NCBI RefSeq assembly: GCF_014839805.1 | Contig: NC_051129.1 | Span: 7,754,920 to 7,818,919, forward strand | Length of the DNA: 64,000 bases | DNA from: Manduca sexta | Lineage: Eukaryota; Arthropoda; Insecta; Lepidoptera; Sphingidae | Reading direction: 5' to 3' | Shown here: piece by piece, positions 1 through 10,035 of the stretch | Layout: each line of letters begins with the position of its first letter | Numbering within the stretch: position 1 is the first letter of the stretch | Notes under the pieces: model-generated | Told to the model about the DNA's origin: nothing | Databases searched by the model: none | Seen by the model: only the letters and a program-made list of their open reading frames with translations | Position numbers and translations under genes: made by a program

Positions 1-752
1 ATAATGTGTAGTTAACAGGTCTTACTTCTGTCTTTTTATTTTCATATAATATGCCACAACAAAAGTCATCGAGGTCCTTTTTGTATTGAGTTATGATAAA
101 ATAATTATACAAAACTCGCAAGTTCATCGCACTTAAAAAAGACGACCACACACGAGAGATGACAAACCTCTGAGTCAGTAGTTATGTCGGGATACAAAGA
201 CTTATTTTAAATGATGTAGAACCGATTAATGGAGGCCGTGTTTTAGGCAATTTGTACCTATTTTTACAGAACAGCATTTGTAGCGGAGTTCGCTATAAAA
301 AACATTCTGTTGCGGACAAGATCAATGGCTCAAAAATTGTCTTGTGTGTCACTCTCTACATTTAATCTGTTACCGTATAAATCAGAAACGCACCTAATAA
401 GTGCGTTTTAACCTGTAATGTCCGAAGAAGTATAATAATAGTGATTCTTCTGACATTATAGTTGTTGTATTATATTTTTTTTTGCCATAGGTATAAACCA
501 ACTGGCAAGAATATTTAAGTTCTGTATAATAAACATACACATTTGTATATGAGCCTAAACGCGCCAGTCCTAAAACGACAATCGCTAGAATCAGCCACTA
601 TAATGGGGTTTAGTTGTCCCAAAGGGTCGTAGAACTACCATAAAAAGCGTCTCTTACGTTTTATGACGTCAAACACTCGTATGGAGCGAAAAACTGAGTC
701 ATCTAGTTCTAGCCATCCACTACATAGACGTCATCCAAATACACTGTTCTTT
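1..752. other. No gene seen
   Basis: AT-rich DNA with a somewhat GC-richer patch at 545-715 containing TTATGACGTC, which may be an unrecognised repeat. A short open frame follows TTTTTACAG at about 268 but lacks other exon signals. Confidence 0.45.
386..408. other. 8-bp hairpin followed by T
   Basis: AAACGCAC (386-393) pairs with GTGCGTTT (401-408) around CTAATAA. No Pol III gene is seen upstream, so function is unknown. Confidence 0.5.
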
Positions 753-1003
753 CAGCTTTGATGGCGTAGTTGTATTGCGTACGCGGTACGATTTGACGCT
801 GAGGTCTCACATACGAATCCACGGTAATATGGTAACGCAAAGTGATATTGGAATTTTCTACTCAGCAACAGGCCGGAGTCTAAAATTTGTGTCGGATACG
901 GTGATAGCTACCCGCTACTATGGGACGGAACAAAAATGGCGGAAAGTGCATGCATTAATAACACCTCTATCTACCCCTTCGCGGATAAAAGGCGTGAATG
1001 TAT
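753..1003 (+). mobile_element. tRNA-derived SINE, family I, old copy
   Basis: The box A-like start (ATGGCGTAGTTG), a decayed box B (CATACGAATCC) and the body order match the intact copy at 2735-3002, with many substitutions. It still ends in a CCCCTTCGCGGATAAAAGGC block. I found no target duplication. Confidence 0.65.
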
Positions 1004-1425
1004 TTGCACTGTTCTATCTATGTGGTAAACGTTTATTATCGTATTATAACGAAGAGCTTATTAATAGATATTCACCTTAGCTCACTTTATATTGCAAACA
1101 GACTTGCGGTATACACACAGATTAATCCCGACCTTCACTAAGTAATCTTAGCCCTATTAATACCTATTCTTTTAAGCTAAAACTAAACTAAAAGGTATAG
1201 AAATAGAGTAGTAATTTGAGATTTAAAAAATCTTAAGTCCGCTTATATAGTTCATGTAGATTAAAAATATTATGTACCTATAATAAGTATATAAAAAAGT
1301 ACATGTTTATATAAAGAGACGGTCTTCTACCGTCTGTCATCTTAAGAAGGATTTTATGTCCCCATAACATACTTGAAATAAATGTACATAGGTCACAAAA
1401 ACATGTCTTAGGGCAAATATTAATT

Positions 1426-1751
1426 TTGAAATTAAACTAATTTTCGGATTCTATCGCGGTGCTAGTATTTTATTTTCTCCCGACGTTTCGAAGACTTTGC
1501 AGCCTTCATGGTCACGGGGGGACTGAGGTGTTGTTCATCCGTAAAGTCAAAGTTACAATATCTACCTACATTTTACAATTATACAACTTTTTTAAATTTT
1601 TTAAATTTTAGCTGTTGGTGGTCCGATCTACGCAGAATGAGCTCACAGTGTCTTGAAGTCTGGCAGCCGGTCTTTTGGGTTCCGATTTAATTAAATGTAG
1701 AACTGGATCCCAGGCTTGTGCAAGCTTCCAACCATCTTCCCTATTGAAATT
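1426..1751. repeat. Left arm of a near-perfect inverted repeat
   Basis: This 326-bp arm is the reverse complement of 1946-2272. The only difference I found is the length of one C/G run (six versus seven). The spacer between the arms is 194 bp. Transcribed together, the arms would fold into a hairpin with a stem of more than 300 bp. Confidence 0.9.
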
Positions 1752-1763
1752 AGGATGTTTTTT
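1609..1763 (-). pseudogene. Penelope-like element, mirror copy of the endonuclease C-terminus
   Basis: The minus strand of the left arm encodes the same C-terminal tail as the right arm: KKHPNFNREDGWKLAQAW, then a stretch ending RTTNS and a stop at 1611-1609. It is cut off upstream at about 1763, where the head-to-head junction with the plus-strand copy lies. Similarity to the right arm fades over the last dozen bases before the junction. It has no start codon and no catalytic residues, and is simply the shorter half of the inverted insertion. Confidence 0.7.
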
Positions 1764-2089
1764 ACGCGGGTAAAAGAACATATAGCTGACGTGAAACACC
1801 GACGCTCGACGAAGTCTGCAGTCGCTGAACACTCTGAGGGAGGCGCCAATCATTATCTGCGACTAGACAAGCCACAAATCCTCGCCAAAGAACACCGATT
1901 CCTGCCTAGGATGATTCGCGAGGCTATTGAAATTAAAAACACCCAAATTTCAATAGGGAAGATGGTTGGAAGCTTGCACAAGCCTGGGATCCAGTTCTAC
2001 ATTTAATTAAATCGGAACCCAAAAGACCGGCTGCCAGACTTCAAGACACTGTGAGCTCATTCTGCGTAGATCGGACCACCAACAGCTAA
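1764..2089 (+). pseudogene. Penelope-like GIY-YIG endonuclease, C-terminal remnant
   Basis: This is the C-terminal piece of the endonuclease domain that follows reverse transcriptase in Penelope-like polyproteins and nicks target DNA. In one frame (1764-1939) I read RVKEHIADVKHRRSTKSAVA, then AEH, and later REAIEIK, the usual order of the helix-rich second half of GIY-YIG domains in this family. The catalytic GIY and YIG strands would lie upstream and are missing. At a run of five A near 1935-1939 the frame is lost; shifting by one base restores HPNFNREDGWKLAQAW and continues to a stop at 2087-2089. The mirror copy in the left arm carries six A and reads KKHPNFNRED, which supports a one-base deletion here. 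The piece is non-functional. Family call is firm, subfamily unknown. Confidence 0.72.
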
Positions 2090-2272
2090 AATTTAAAAAA
2101 TTTAAAAAAGTTGTATAATTGTAAAATGTAGGTAGATATTGTAACTTTGACTTTACGGATGAACAACACCTCAGTCCCCCCCGTGACCATGAAGGCTGCA
2201 AAGTCTTCGAAACGTCGGGAGAAAATAAAATACTAGCACCGCGATAGAATCCGAAAATTAGTTTAATTTCAA
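1946..2272. repeat. Right arm of a near-perfect inverted repeat
   Basis: This 327-bp arm is the partner of 1426-1751. It holds the end of the endonuclease frame, the 3' UTR and the hammerhead-like motif of the plus-strand Penelope-like copy. The element continues about 35 bp past this arm to the target duplication at 2308. Confidence 0.9.
2177..2220 (+). ncRNA. Hammerhead-ribozyme-like motif, atypical core
   Basis: The 3' half fits a minimal type I hammerhead: a 6-bp stem II (AAGGCU at 2192-2197 with AGUCUU at 2202-2207) closed by a GCAA tetraloop, then CGAAAC and GUC at 2208-2216. The strand before stem II reads ACCAUGA where the catalytic core needs CUGANGA, so three conserved bases are lost. 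A C-run upstream could still pair with the GGG after GUC as helix I. Penelope-like elements are known to carry minimal hammerheads in this region. I infer a degenerate or variant copy. The mirror copy lies at about 1478-1521 on the minus strand. Confidence 0.35.
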
Positions 2273-2734
2273 TGTCTAACATTCGCGTAAACATAAGAAA
2301 TCATTATGCAAATATTAATTTTACAGCGTTTTGTTCCACAGAGATCATCAAGTTCAAATATCACGTGCTTTGATAACATCCAAAACATTATAATCAAATT
2401 CCTTGCACAGTAAATTAGCTCAACAATATTTCAATTCCATTGTATATCATATGTATCATCTGTCAGGTTTTCATTTAAGTATCCTTGACAAAAAGCTTTT
2501 CATTTCGCAGATGTCGACGAGGGGCAGGTGACGGCGTCTTCAATTTCTTTTACAGGGGAAAACGTTTTTGCCGATGTTAATTATCGCGGTCGACGTCAGT
2601 AACCTGGTTTCATGAGCGTAATTTCGCGCGGCAAATAGGTCACGAACAAGCCAAGCCATAAACTTAACTGCTGTTTCTTGATAAAGTCTATCAAGATTTA
2701 CACCAGACTATTCATGAATATTACAAACCAGACT

Positions 2735-3002
2735 GCCTCGGTGGCGTAGTTGTATTGCCGTCGGTATCATGTCCGGTACAATAGCGCTCTGAGGTCCTGG
2801 GTTCGAATCCCGGGTCGGGCAAAATGATATTTGGGTTTTTCTGCTCAGTATCAGCCCGGAGTCTGGAATTTTGTGCCCGATATGGCGATAGGCTCGTCCC
2901 CTATCACATCATGGGACGGAACATATTTGGCGAAAAGTGGGTGCCCTAGTTGCGCCTCTGCATACCCCTTCGGGGATAAATGCGTGATGTTATGTATGTA
3001 TG
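2735..3002 (+). mobile_element. tRNA-derived SINE, family I, young copy
   Basis: A Pol III promoter is visible: box A TGGCGTAGTTG near 2743 and box B GGTTCGAATCC near 2811. The tRNA-unrelated body includes TCTGGAATTTTGTGCCCGAT and ends in a short ATGT repeat. An exact 13-bp duplication, TACAAACCAGACT, brackets it at 2722-2734 and 3003-3015. SINEs encode no protein and are copied by LINE enzymes acting on the tail. Confidence 0.85.
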
Positions 3003-3718
3003 TACAAACCAGACTAAATTTACAGTAGTTAACCGAGTAAAAATATTTATAGTTGTAGTTGTATATTTTCTGTAGGTCGTAGAAAAGAGACTATACTCGC
3101 TTGGCGGTAGGTATGGGTTAGATTTTAACAATCAAGCAAGCCTTTGCTTTATAGTAAACGCAACCCGTGGCCATAAACAGTACCGGCTCAACATGGCACT
3201 GGACTAAGCTCAATTTAGAATGATAGAATTATACTTTTTACGTCTCAGAATGCTTGATAATAACAATAACTCTAATATCCTCTAAAGCAGAACATAACAG
3301 TACTTAGTATTTGCTATATTATAATAAATTCCAGTAAATCATACTGTACTGTTGTTGTAGACTTTGTTTAAGTCTGTTGTATATGCCCACTTAAATATGC
3401 TCACGAACACATTTTATGGATGCCTATGTTCACCCTTTTTCGGCGTAAATCTAAAGTACTGGTTCCAGATCAAAGGATGCTAGCAGGTTGTTTAACATAT
3501 GTATTGGTAAAAATTCATGTGGGCTTTCCTTTTACTTCGAGTTCAGAATTCGAAACAGGATTGGGACGAATCCCCTATCTGTTGTTTCGTGTTTATTTCA
3601 CTGTTCTATTACAAGGTACGGATAAAATAATGGTTTACTTCAATGCCTTACTTTTTTCGTCCATTATAGATTAACATAAATATTGCTGCAGTACACGTTT
3701 AAAATACAAGCCAGAAAG

Positions 3719-3937
3719 TCAATAAAAATGATGCATTGCGCTTGCGAATATAGAGTCAAAAATGTTTAAAGATTTTCGAAAAACTCCTTCCTTCGTTCCT
3801 TTGGGAGATAGGCCGCGACGTGGTCTTCGATCATCTTTGCATTTCTTACCTTGGATACGCGTAGCATTCTCTATATCGAAGAGGGCCACCATTGGCGATT
3901 TTGTTGGTATGCCGGTGTACGATGAGTATACGTCGCG
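3719..3937 (-). CDS. Coding-like open segment, unidentified
   Basis: A 72-codon minus-strand frame reads DVYSSYTGIPTKSPMVALFD, then IENATRIQGKKCKDD, and ends at a TGA at 3721-3719. A strong donor-like site, CAAG-GTAAGA, lies at about 3851/3850 in this frame, so an exon could stop there. Upstream a TAA closes the frame at 3940-3938. A second frame, starting after CACAG on the minus strand, is also open up to the same donor, so the true frame is uncertain. Exon or element fragment; no family recognised. Confidence 0.22.
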   Translation of the reverse strand, partial: RDVYSSYTGIPTKSPMVALFDIENATRIQGKKCKDDRRPRRGLSPKGTKEGVFRKSLNIFDSIFASAMHHFY

Positions 3938-4509
3938 TTAAGTAGGCCCTGTGGTTGCCCTTAAACACTTGGAGTTAACACTTTCAAAATTAGAGTTATT
4001 CTATATCAATCAATACTGTTTTATTAAAAAAGCGATTAAATATCTTGCTGTTAACAGTAGACTAGACGAAGGACGGCGGGGTGAAAGGTCAAGGGCGCAG
4101 ACAGACGCCGTTTGTGACCGTTTAAGGCAATCGAATTTGTGCTAACTATCTAAAGGGTGATGCCTCAACAAACAAACTGATTGACAATTTATCACAATAA
4201 TTGAATCCTTTTAGTAGTTTTTAAATTTAAAATTGGATATTGACATCGATTATGATCGACTAAACAGCAAAAAAAAGTGAAATAATGAAAACATTTCAAG
4301 TAAACATTGGTTTAAAATAGGAATGGACTCTTTAGGTTCGTATTATTTAGATAATCATTGACCAAAGGAAACCCTATTAACGCCGGCTCTAGGTAGTGAA
4401 ATAAAAGCAGGGTAGGTATAATTGAATCCTTTTAATAGTAAAGGCTCTTTCCTCCATTTGGTCTTGTTACTGGGCATTATAAGTCATAGCAACTAATGTC
4501 TCAGGTTGA

Positions 4510-4737
4510 TTAGTGCAGTGCAGTCTCTGTTAAAAGATTCGGGTATTTCGGAAATCTCTCCATGGCGACTTGTTCCGACGAGTCGCGTGACAGGGTAAGC
4601 TTGTATGCACCCTCAATATGTTGGATTAATTCTGGCAACCGTGGAGGGGCGCAAATTTCTACATTCAAGAATTTATTATTGAACTCCAATGGATGAGCTC
4701 TCAAGACTGTGAAATTGTGAGTTGAGCTGAGGTTCAA
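4510..4737 (-). CDS. Coding-like open segment, unidentified
   Basis: The minus-strand frame contains TVLRAHPLEFNNKFLNVEIC, APPRLPELIQHIEGAYKLTL and SEQVAMERFPKYPNLL, ending ETALH and stop. GC content and residue mix are more protein-like than the flanks. There is no ATG start. A CAG near 4720 could be an acceptor. It lies 570 bp upstream, in minus-strand order, of the segment at 3719-3937 and could belong with it. Confidence 0.22.
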   Translation of the reverse strand: MNLSSTHNFTVLRAHPLEFNNKFLNVEICAPPRLPELIQHIEGAYKLTLSRDSSEQVAMERFPKYPNLLTETALH

Positions 4738-4854
4738 AACTGTTTTGTTTTATAATTCGATGATTATGACATTAATGCTAATAGAAATTTGTAAAAGATT
4801 ACTTCAATTTTAGTTGGTCTTTAAAAATATGTTTTTAACTTCTTCTTCTTCTTC

Positions 4855-5290
4855 TATCTATACTTATAATAAATCTGTAGAGAGGTCAATTCTGTACATG
4901 AAATATATTTCCAAAATAACTATCAGGGGGTGATTAGGGATTGATACTGATGCCAAAAATGCAATTAGTAAAATTTTTGTCTGTCTGTCTGTCTGTCTGT
5001 ATAACCGTTATAGAAACAAAAACTATTCAACGGATTTTAACGAAACTTGGTACAATTATTTGTCATACTCCTGTGCTGGTTATAGTATACTTTTCATCAC
5101 GCTACAATTAATAGGAGCAGAGCAGTGAAGGTAAATGTTGGGAAAACGGGAGAAGTTATTCCATTTTTAAGCTTCCGTCGCGTGTGCAACCTTTATGGTT
5201 AAAGCTACACAGAAATCATATATGACGGAAATGTTCTCCTTAAAATTATGTAAAAAATATCCCACGACAGCATATGTCTATCTTTTATGG
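4855..5290 (+). repeat. Non-autonomous dispersed repeat with TCTG microsatellite
   Basis: The block opens CTATACTTATAATAAATCTG, carries a (GTCT)n run at 4979-5000, then an ATTCAACGGATTTTAACGAA segment and an AATAGGAGCAGAGCAGTGAA segment. The last segment resembles the motif that ends each 123-bp unit at 5591-6080, so the two repeats are related. No protein is encoded. I know this style of repeat from lepidopteran genomes but cannot give a database name. Confidence 0.55.
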
Positions 5291-5384
5291 TTGACTCACA
5301 ATAACACGTGTAACTCCCGATAGCTTAGCAGTTCGAAGCTTTCTCATTATATTTGTCTACTCTTACGTTTATAACACTCTCAGT

Positions 5385-5515
5385 CAGCCCCGGATCTGGG
5401 GGGGGTAAGCCAGGGCCCGTGCCCCGGGCGGCGACTTTAGAGGGCGGGAAATTCAAACTTGGCAGACGAATACACATCTCATCATTAACGCAACTTTGAC
5501 TACTGCGACATCTAT
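5385..5515. repeat. GC-rich dispersed repeat fragment
   Basis: A GC-rich patch with CCCCGGATCTGGGGGGGGTA and GCCCGTGCCCCGGGCGGC stands out against AT-rich flanks. A related-looking patch with GGGCGCCCGC lies near 58570-58620. I infer a repeat fragment; no boundaries are clear. Confidence 0.3.
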
Positions 5516-5536
5516 ACTCTATACTATCTATACTTC

Positions 5537-6426
5537 TATACTATTATATAAAGCTGAAGAGTTTGTTTGTTTGGTTGTTTGTTTGAACGCGCTAATCTCA
5601 GGAACTACCAGTCCAAACTGAAAAATTCTTTTTGCGTTGGATAGCCCTTTGTTCATGGAGTGCTATAGGCTATATATCATCACGCTTTACCCAATAGGAG
5701 CAGAGCAGTAATGGCTAATCTCTGGAACTACCGGTCCAAACTGAAAAATTCTTTTTGCGTTGGATAGCCCTTTATTCGTGGATTGCTATAGGCTATATAT
5801 CATCACGCTATACGCAATAGGAGCGGAGCAGTAATGGCTAATCTTTGGAACTACCGGTCCAAACTGAAAAATTCTTTTTGCGTTGGATAGCCCTTTGTTC
5901 GTGGAGTGCTCTAAGTTATATATCATCACGCTATGACCAATAGGAGCGGAGCAGTAATGGCTAATCTCAGGAACTACCAGTTTGAACTGAAAAATTCGTT
6001 GTGTTGGATAGCCCTTTATTTGTGGGGTGCTATAGGCTGTATATCATCACGCTATGACCAATAGGAGCGGAGCAGTAATGAAACATGTTGCAAATACGGG
6101 GACAATTTATTAGTTTTGAGAGCTTCTGTTGCGTGCGCTGCGTAAACGGCTAAAGTTATGCAACAATGATGTATGACGGGATTATCCCTCTTTAAAAAGT
6201 TCTAAAAAAATATATTATAAAACAAAGTCCCCCGCTGCATCCGTCTGCCTGAACGTCTTAAACTCAAAAACTACCCAACGTATTAAGATAAAATTTGGTA
6301 TGGAGACAGTTTGAAACCCTGGGAAGAACATAGGCTCCCGGGAAACTACTACTTTTATAATGGAAAACTTTAGCCTGAAAAACTTTATAACGCGGGCGGA
6401 GCCGCGAGCAAAAGCTACTAAATAAT
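5537..6426 (+). repeat. Composite non-autonomous repeat with internal tandem array
   Basis: The head is ATATAAAGCTGAAGAGTTTG and the tail is GCGGAGCCGCGAGCAAAAGC. The same head or tail style recurs at 24138-24345, 34158-34590 and 54960-55105. Inside lies the tandem array at 5591-6080. The last 220 bp (from about 6205) match the start of the repeat at 13740-13965, including AAACAAAGTCC and AACTCAAAAACTA, so this copy may be two related elements joined. No transposase or reverse transcriptase is present. Confidence 0.6.
5591..6080 (+). repeat. Tandem array, four units of 123 bp
   Basis: Unit starts at 5591, 5714, 5837 and 5960 are spaced exactly 123 bp. The fourth is about 121 bp after a small deletion. 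Each unit runs from GCTAATCTC to GAGCAGTAATG and contains TTGCGTTGGATAGCCC (altered in unit four) and TATATATCATCACGCT. Units differ by a handful of substitutions. Confidence 0.88.
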
Positions 6427-9290
6427 AAAACCGACGCTTGATAGGTATACATACCTAAGTGCCAATTAGGAAACTTTCACAAAAGAGATTTCAAGTTTTG
6501 ATTATAGTAAGTAAGTAAATCATAAAAATTTTACTATTTGATGTGTATAAATATAATAATAAAAAACTGTTCTAGAGTTACGAAGCCCAGATCAAACGAC
6601 ATAGAAAAATCAGACGATTTCAAATATGTATAATTAAATTATGGTATATTTGTCGCTTAGATGTTATTGTCTTCCAAGCGTTGATACACATATGTATAAA
6701 CATACGGAGTTAATGTACTATAGCAAGATTTGAGTTTTCATTTCCTAGTGCAAATTTATGTAAATTTGTATCATATTTTAATTCTATTTGTGCACGATGA
6801 TGAAAGGAAATGCTTGTTGTAAATATAATTATGGTAGACAAAGGAGATCATGCATGTTCATTGTTAATGAGGAAGTGGAAATACAAGCTTCTCTTAACAC
6901 AAAGTCAATGAACTTCATGAAGTTACTTATATCTTGTAGATGGAATATATGATTACTTTAGGTAGTGTTCATTTATTTTAGATATTGCTATGTCTATATT
7001 TTCCGTAATATTAGTATTTTCCGTAATAAAAGTCTAATTATGTACGTTATAAAAGTGTAAAAGTAATACACGACTTTGTTTATTTATGTGTAAAGTATAA
7101 TCAAAGTCAATTCAGTAAATCAATTATATTTTTATATTTTATTTTAATTATATTTTTATTTATTTAATATCATTACAAACTATGTAATACTATAAAGGTA
7201 GCATGATGGACCATAAAATACTATTTATTATTTATACGCTAAAATAGGATGAAGAGGGATGACACTGATCTGACAAATAATTTATTAAGTTTATGAATGG
7301 ATGGATTGTATCCAAAATTTAACAGGTATTTATTTATAAATTATATATGACCAAAGTGGGTTTATTTGATTAATTAATTAAATCTTAATTAAACTCATTT
7401 AATGGTCCTTAAATTGTCTGAGTTTTATTTGTTAAAAATAATATCTACCCGCTTAATTTTATTATCTGTGTACAGGTCGCGAAACTCTCTGTGGACTGGC
7501 TAGACCGGCGTTAACAGAAAAAGAAAACTAAATGACACGTCTTAAAAGTTTTCTGTTCAGACGCCTGCGGGCAAATTAAGTGTTCTCCTTTATTGAATAG
7601 GTACCGCGTGCAGGTGGGCGTGAATGATTTAAAAATCGAAATGAAATTAAAAAAAAGAACGAATGGAATTAATAAAAAAATGTTGACCACAGACAGCGAA
7701 TGTTAAGTTAAAAAATACATTTCAATGTAACAACTGTCGTTTAAGGCAATGTGTATGAAACCGATGACTTAGCATTTGCTAAAAAACTTCCTCCGAACCA
7801 GTTACCTTATATGAAATACTCGGTATGACTTGTATCAAATTACTGGCAGTTGGTCCTTGTTTTTAATAAGGCACCTGTACACAGCAGCTTGCGAACCTTA
7901 TTTGGGTCCTCATTTCAAAAGTAATAAGATGTGAATAAAAAAGTATCATCCAAATTGTATATTTTTTCATTTCCAAAGTAATTGAAGTCCACTCTCAGTT
8001 TAATATCAAATATTTTTGCTCGTAAACAGTAAGATTTGAAATGGTTTTTACTAATTCGGATTGTGTTTTAATGTTTTGTTTTGACTGGTGAAATAATATG
8101 AATGTTTATAATATTTATATATCTATATACTATCATCAGCGAGACACTTTAAAGTAAGATAGGTGCCCTACGGAATATTTTTGTCTAAAATTCATTATCT
8201 AATATACCCATCTAAGTTTTAAATGCAAAGAAAGCAAAGTTAAGGCAAAAAATAAAAAATAATTAATGCATGAATATGCTTTTATCGCCCTTTTAATATT
8301 TGCCAGACTTTATCGAGCGAAGATAAAACAAAATTCATTATCGTAGAGATAGAAAGCGAATAATACCAAGGGATCAAGTGAAAGATTAATATTCGAGCAA
8401 CAGGTGAATGATAGGGAAAACACCCAGCGCTTTTAGTTCATCCATTAGATATACAAAAGTTAAGTCAATTTCTTAAATGCCAATATGAGTATTTGCGGCA
8501 ATGTTTCTCTTTGATGGTATCGTCTTATTAAACTATAAAACATATTTATTTAAAAAAGTGAGTAATAGACGTAAATTGAAATATTTTGTAGACACTTTCT
8601 TGCTAGAAATAAATAAAATTGAAATTTGTTCACTTTTCTCTTGACTTCGTTTTCGCCCAACTTTATTTAATTTATTACTGGCATAGGTATTTTTGTTCGA
8701 GCTTTAGATTTATTTACGCATCTTCTAAAAGGTTAGACCTTTAAGAATAGATTGACTTGTTACAGTGGAATTTCGAAGTTATTTTCGTCAATAAATCTTA
8801 AGTCCAATTTGTGTTTTATAGAAATACTGATTGGTATAAGTTGATTTGTAAGACTCATTCTTTGGTTCAGTAGTACTTATACGGGTTGTCTTCTAGTATC
8901 ATGAGTACACCTATCCAGGTCGGATAAGAGTTTATGGGATTTATCTAATACGGCTTGCTTGTGTTTGGCATCTCTGAAGACAGGCGGCCGATTGTAAGAA
9001 CCAAGCTAAATCGTTAATCCAACATGTGAGTGGGCCAAGAACAGAAGAAGATTGGCAAGAGAGTCATTGGCATCGCGAAAGTTCACATAAAGGAAAGCAC
9101 AGCTGGAAAATAAACAAGTAACTTTTTTTTCTCTTTATTTAATTTATTGATATTTACGCATAGCGTATATCAGTACCATCGTAAGTCACTTTTAACGTCT
9201 ACAAAATAAATGCTTGTTAAAAATTATAATGTGTCACACGCCTCCTTTCTTCCATCTAGTAATGCTGGTACTAAAAGTAGTTTTAATTGC
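6427..9290. other. No gene seen
   Basis: Plain AT-rich DNA. A GC-richer patch at 7475-7640 and an open plus-strand frame at 8978-9121 (QHVSGPRTEEDWQESHWHRE) are the only structure, and neither is supported by splice sites on both sides. Confidence 0.45.
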
Positions 9291-10035
9291 TTCTTGCTTC
9301 TAACACGTTAATTTAACGCATGTCTTCTTCTTAATCTGCATCGCCAGCTCGCATCTGTCGTGGAATATACTTGTCGTGCAATTAATGTCCCGAGATGTAA
9401 CAGGCTGCCACAAGGTGGTTATTCTCAGAGGACTGAAGCTGTTGTCGGATATTAAAAAAGTTTATAGTTTCCGTTCGCCCAGAAGATTCTCGATATTTCA
9501 AGAAAATATGATCAGAATTTCTCATTCAAAAAGTTATTTTCTGATGAAGTATGTAAAAAATATTGATATTTTTGCTGTGAATAAAAATAAATGATGATTT
9601 TAATAGCCCTATTCAAATCAAACTGTGTTGGCTGTTTGTTCTTTTAAAATCTCTCTAAGCAAGTTAATGTCCCTAATGTTTCATCGCTGCCAGGCCCATT
9701 GCTGGCATCTGCGGTAATTTGATAATTATAATTAAAGACAACCGGTCTGGCATAATGGGACAGCGCGTGCGCTCCTCTAAATTGCGAATATTATTGCTCT
9801 TAATGTGGCAGATGGTCGTGTGAAAAACTGGTTAATTTATACGTTAATTAAATTTTATTATTTCATATTCATCTTGTCCTTTACATTGTCTTTTGTAGTT
9901 CAAGCTCTCAAGTTGAGAGAACGCAAATTTAATTTCAAAGTATTTACGACTCGCTTGCTACCTCTCTGACACCTGACTCTTGCAGATCAATAACTCTAGA
10001 AGAACGACTGATGAATCGTTGAACTTTGCGGTTTA
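9291..10035. other. GC-richer unique segment, possible regulatory DNA
   Basis: This segment is less AT-rich than its flanks and shows no repeat signature. At 9650-9865 several TAATTA-type homeodomain sites (ATAATTATAATTAAAG, TACGTTAATTAAAT) sit among GC-rich words such as CATCGCTGCCAGGCCCATTG. A short frame at 9349-9411 lies between a CAG and AAG-GTGGTT. Conserved non-coding DNA is the best guess. Confidence 0.25.

Larger units (their letters stand above)
1428..2307 (+). mobile_element. Penelope-like element, 5'-truncated copy with inverted arms
   Basis: The 880-bp insertion is flanked by an exact 15-bp direct repeat, GCAAATATTAATTTT, at 1413-1427 and 2308-2322, which I read as the target-site duplication. 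Its right part (about 1764-2307) is the 3' end of a Penelope-like element: the end of the GIY-YIG endonuclease frame, then a 3' UTR with a hammerhead-like motif. Its left part (1428-1763) is a second, shorter copy of the same 3' end on the minus strand, so the two copies lie head to head with 3' ends outward. Penelope-like elements are known to give partial inverted or tandem copies. The element is dead: reverse transcriptase is absent and the reading frame is broken. The arms differ by only one base of indel, so the insertion looks fairly recent or gene-converted. Confidence 0.8.

Noticed and set aside
1508..2294. Identical open frames in the two Penelope arms (GLRCCSSVKSKLQ...)
   Set aside because: They are antisense readings of the element's 3' UTR duplicated by the inverted repeat, not a gene pair.
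2743..2821. Possible functional tRNA gene
   Set aside because: Box A and box B are present but there is no cloverleaf and the region continues into a SINE body.
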